A DNA stretch of 64,000 bases from Pontederia crassipes. Its lineage: Eukaryota; Streptophyta; Magnoliopsida; Commelinales; Pontederiaceae. Every line of letters starts with the position of its first letter. Positions within the stretch are counted from its first letter, which is position 1. Made by a program: the position numbers and the translations under genes. Under the pieces are notes generated by a model, which saw nothing but the letters and a program-made list of their open reading frames with translations, ran no database searches and was not told where the DNA came from. This document shows, piece after piece, positions 60,645 to 64,000 of this stretch. The stretch lies in the NCBI GenBank assembly GCA_030549335.1, contig CM060194.1:61966547-62030546 (forward strand). The letters are read 5' to 3'.

Positions 60645-61466
60645 TTGAAGTCCCACAAACTATTTACAGAGGAGGTACCTAAGTGCATGCTTTTTGCGGA
60701 TGATATAGTACTTTTAGCGGATTCAAGAGAAGAGATTAATACAAAATTGGAAATATGGAGAAATACGTTGGAGTCAAAGGGTTTTCGTTTAAGTAGGAAT
60801 AAAACAGAATATATGCATAGCAATTTCACAAATAAACAACTTAGAGACGATTTGAAAGTTAGGTTAGGGGAGGATATAATTCCTCAAGTGACAAAGTTTA
60901 AATATTTAGGATCAATTGTAAGACAAGATGGTGAGATTGATGACGATATTAATCATAGAATTCAAGCTGGTTGGTGTAAGTGGAGGAAAGCCACTGGAGT
61001 TCTTTGTGATAGAAAAGTACCCAATAAAGTTAAAGGAAAATTCTATCGTACTGCTATAAGGCCAGCAGTGTTATATGGTAGTGAATGTTGGGCTATGAAG
61101 GGACAACATGAATGTAAAGTGGGGGTAGCCGAAATGAGGATGTTGAGATGGATGTGTGGTCATACAAGATTAGATAAGATTAGGAATGACCATATACGTG
61201 AACGAGTCGGAGTGGCTCCTATTAGTGAGAAAATGGTAGAGAATCGTTTGAGATTGTTTGGTCATGTTCAGAGAAGACCATTAGATGCGCCAGTAAGAAG
61301 AGTAGATCAAATAATCTGGAGTCCGATTAAAAGAGGGAGAGGGAGGCCAAGGCGGACACTTGGCGAACTAATAGAGCAAGATCTATTGGTGAATAATATA
61401 CCGAAAGGTTTGGTTACTAATAGAGCGGAATGGCGTCGTATGATCCATGTAGCCGACCCCACCTAG
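60645..61466 (+). pseudogene. C-terminal reverse transcriptase fragment of the RTE element
   Basis: An uninterrupted frame of 273 codons begins in flanking DNA. It reads through EEVPKCMLFADDIVLLADS (FADD catalytic Asp pair), GFRLSRNKTEYMHS, VTKFKYLGSIVRQDGEIDDD, RPAVLYGSECWAMKGQHE and MLRWMCGHTRLDKIRNDHIRERVGVAPI, and ends at IHVADPT. The endonuclease and N-terminal RT motifs are lost through truncation, so it is inactive although its frame is open. Confidence 0.92.
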
Positions 61467-61493
61467 TGGGATAAGGCTTTGTTGTTGTTGTTG
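60662..61493 (+). mobile_element. RTE-type non-LTR retrotransposon, 5'-truncated, plus strand
   Basis: Target duplications 60644-60661 and 61490-61507 (AAGTCCCACAAACT, extended by GTTG that can also be tail) fix the limits. The insert begins just before the reverse-transcriptase catalytic box and ends in CCACCTAGTGGGATAAGG plus (TTG)n. It is the longest undamaged C-terminal copy of the family in the window. Confidence 0.95.
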
Positions 61494-61507
61494 AAGTCCC
61501 ACAAACT

Positions 61508-63110
61508 GATATTCATGGTGATAATATTAAAATTAATATGCATTAAAATGAAAATTCTAAACTATTAATCACTCAACAAACTGATATAGATTAACAAACC
61601 ACACATATCTAATTCTCCATACACTAATTATTAGACCTATGCCAATTTTTAATTTCACAATAAATCATTTAATTTAACTAAATATAATCTGAAATAAAGT
61701 AGTCCATAAACTAGTAATTACTTAACTCATAAATTCAAATAATTAAATAAAAAACATTAAACCCGATTAAAAATTGATCAAAAGATATTTAATAATAAAA
61801 TAAGGGTTCAAAATATTTCCCTTCAATAATAATCTCTTAAAATAAAATAACTAAGACATGGAATTCATCCTACAATTGTAGAGAGATAATAACAAAATAC
61901 AAATGATAATTGAAAAAATTACATCAAAAATAAATCAAGGCCCTCGGATATCGTCGAAACATAAAGCATGAATTGAGATGGTGGTCTCTCCATATATTTA
62001 TAGGTGTAGCACAACTTTCGATCAATAATCTTCGATTCATCGTACGATTGAGTTTAAATTCATGAAGATAATTCTCTACCAACTTCATGCCCTTTTTCTC
62101 ATCTTGACCAAAATCAACCAACTTAATAGGTAAAGTTTAATATGTGGTACGACGAATAAAATTCATCTATGTAGGCTTCCATGCAGTGGCGCCCTTGCAA
62201 TTGATAGAATTATCGATCAATAAACTTTTACATGTGACAAAATATCAGCTCATGATAAATGTCGATAAACTCCTCTTGGATTTGATTCTCGACAAATAAC
62301 AACTTCATATGAGAAGTCTCAGACTAATATCCTCTTATCTCCTAATATGGATTCAAGGTGAATTTGACTCCAAAATTACCTTGTGGTGAAAGGTGATAAC
62401 CTTATTGTAGCCCCCAATAACTATATGATCTTAGTCGATAACAACATCACTCCCATAATGGAGTCTTGACACAAGAAGAACCTGGCACCCTGCGATTACG
62501 GCTTAACAAATCTCCCTTGGTGTTTTGTGCCCAATCTAAATGTCCTTTATGTGTTTGACTCCTTAGATTTCACTACTTATGAGTTTGGCCCCTTAGATCT
62601 TAACTCCTCATGAATTTGGCTCCTTAGGCTTTAGCTCCATGGATTTAATTAGTTTTGGCTCCTTGTTTTGCATTATAATTTCGGCTTTGGTCTAATCCAA
62701 TGAGCAAATGGGTTTGGCGCCTTGCAATCCAAGCTCTAAGAGATAATTGATTTGTGTGAGCCGAGAATTTTTCTCTTTCCTGCCAATTAATTACAATAAT
62801 GAAGCTAATTTGACCATAATTATTTAATATTTTGAGAATGTATAGATAGAATCAATAAATCCAGAATTACGATTAAAATAAACTTAAAATGATTATGCAA
62901 TGATCAAATTAAAAAAAAATAATTAAAATAATAAACTAATATATGTTATATTTTGCATGCATCTGCAATCTCATGATATATTAGACAAAATTAAGGATTA
63001 CGTAGTTGAGGATATGAAGTCCTCACAATATCCTCAAAAAGTAAGAGTTTCAAACCTATTGGATATTCGAACAATATTCGAGTGCCAAAAGGAAAGTTCA
63101 ATGTCGTATT
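61508..63110. other. AT-rich, repeat-like stretch without a gene
   Basis: The AT-rich sequence on both sides of the RTE insertion (about 60270-61900) looks like internal retroelement sequence of unknown family. At about 62500-62720 a degenerate direct repeat, TTTGGCTCCTTAG-like, recurs five to six times at about 30-40 bp spacing. Confidence 0.4.
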
Positions 63111-64000
63111 CGCCAACTAGTCAGCACATTGATTAGCTTCTCTATGTACATGATTGACTTGGACTAACCATCTCTATTAATAATTCTAATATATATGTTG
63201 TTGACTCCAAAATTATTTTTGTCAACATGAAGCTTTTTAACAATTACAGCAAAATCCTTCTCCAAAATAATTTTTCGGAAGCCAAAGTCCCAATCAATTT
63301 GCAACATGAGTAGAATAGTCCAAAGTTTTACTATATAAGAAGAAGTGTATCCTACATTGTGTACCAATTCGGAGATCCAAGGTCCATTAGCATCACGAAG
63401 CAATCCCCCTACACCAGCCATACCAGGATTTCCTTTAGAAGCACCATCTATTTTCATTTTAACCCAACCATGATTTGGAGGATTCCAACCCACTAGTTCC
63501 CGCTCCTTCCTCTTTGTCTTCTTGGTGCCAATTTCCAAATTCAAACTTTGATGAAAAGAAAAGGTAAAGTATTATACTTACAAAATCTTTTGGCCATGTA
63601 AAAGAGGGGTCAAACAAATCACAATTCTCCATCTTCACAAAAGCCAACAAGCCATTGCAAAGATGAAGTTCCAAGGTAGGTCATGATAAGTTAGCCTATT
63701 AGGTTCAAGGTTCGATAACAACCATTCTTCTCTATTGCAAACAAAAAAGGATTGTCATTTGAAAGAAGGAACTAATAGTCATCACACATTATGCACTATA
63801 GGGCAATTGCGTATTGCATATAACGAGGTTTCTGGGTGTTGATTGCATCTCACACATAAATCATTTGATTTCTTAATTTAAAATTGTGTCATCAACTGAT
63901 CATGTCCGAAAAGTCAAAGAAAGCTTTGAATTCTTTGTGGCCCTGGACAGCTCCAAATTGCTTGCCAAAAGCATAATGGTGGGGTTATAATCTCTTAAAG
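63110..64000 (-). pseudogene. L1-type LINE remnant: zinc-binding and RNase H domains
   Basis: On the minus strand, from the window edge, come GPQRIQSFL (64000-63900), then DLCVRCNQHPETSLYAIRNCPIVHNV with the Cys/His pattern of the plant LINE zf-RVT domain (about 63870-63790). An RNase H fold follows: GWNPPNHGWVKMKIDGASKG, NPGMAGVGGLLRDANGPW, FRKIILEKDF. In-frame stops precede and follow, and the last block (VHREANQCAD) is in another frame. The catalytic Glu expected before LWTIL reads Lys. The element is dead and continues beyond the window. Confidence 0.8.

Overview
This is a plant nuclear window. Multi-exon GT-AG genes, long AT-rich intergenic stretches, many (TA)n and (GA)n microsatellites and several plant transposon families all point that way. 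The first exons of the NAC and patatin genes are much richer in GC than their later exons and surroundings. That pattern is typical of commelinid monocots, so a non-grass monocot (for example Zingiberales or palms) is my best guess. The species assignment is inference.

Six protein genes have exon structures that can be built by hand. They are: a PIF4/5-type phytochrome-interacting bHLH factor (5271-8252, +); a NAC1/NAC021-type NAC factor (16783-18731, +) with a recognisable miR164 target site and an antisense tRNA-Val(AAC) gene in its first intron; a cadmium-induced protein AS8-like small glycine-rich protein (24550-26664, +); a mitochondrial DEAD-box RNA helicase of the RH53/RH9 (PMH) type (28861-33804, -); a renalase-like FAD/NAD(P)-binding oxidoreductase (34552-37131, +), divergent from the helicase across about 750 bp; and a group III patatin-related phospholipase (39095-40690, -). 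A further conserved-looking acidic protein (about 22243-23640, -) lies divergently beside the AS8-like gene, but its start and splice could not be closed.

The right-hand third (41-64 kb) is mostly transposon territory. It holds a PIF/Harbinger gene set with an intact Myb/SANT ORF1, a frameshifted DDE transposase and a neighbouring ORF carrying an RNase H1 N-terminal (viroplasmin-type) domain fused to a C-terminal membrane anchor. It also holds a GC-rich repeat array, a complete non-autonomous CACTA element with matching 3-bp target duplication, a probable solo copia LTR and a degraded L1-type LINE at the right edge. Two diverged copies of one non-coding block (44.1-45.8 kb and 55.2-58.1 kb) flank the Harbinger region, and the CACTA element sits inside the second copy.

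Four insertions of one RTE-type non-LTR family (about 9.8, 12.1, 27.3 and 60.7 kb) end in the same (TTG)n tail, each with target-site duplications. One of them is a 168-bp derivative in which an unrelated head is joined directly to the RTE tail. No bacterial-style system, CRISPR array or operon is present.
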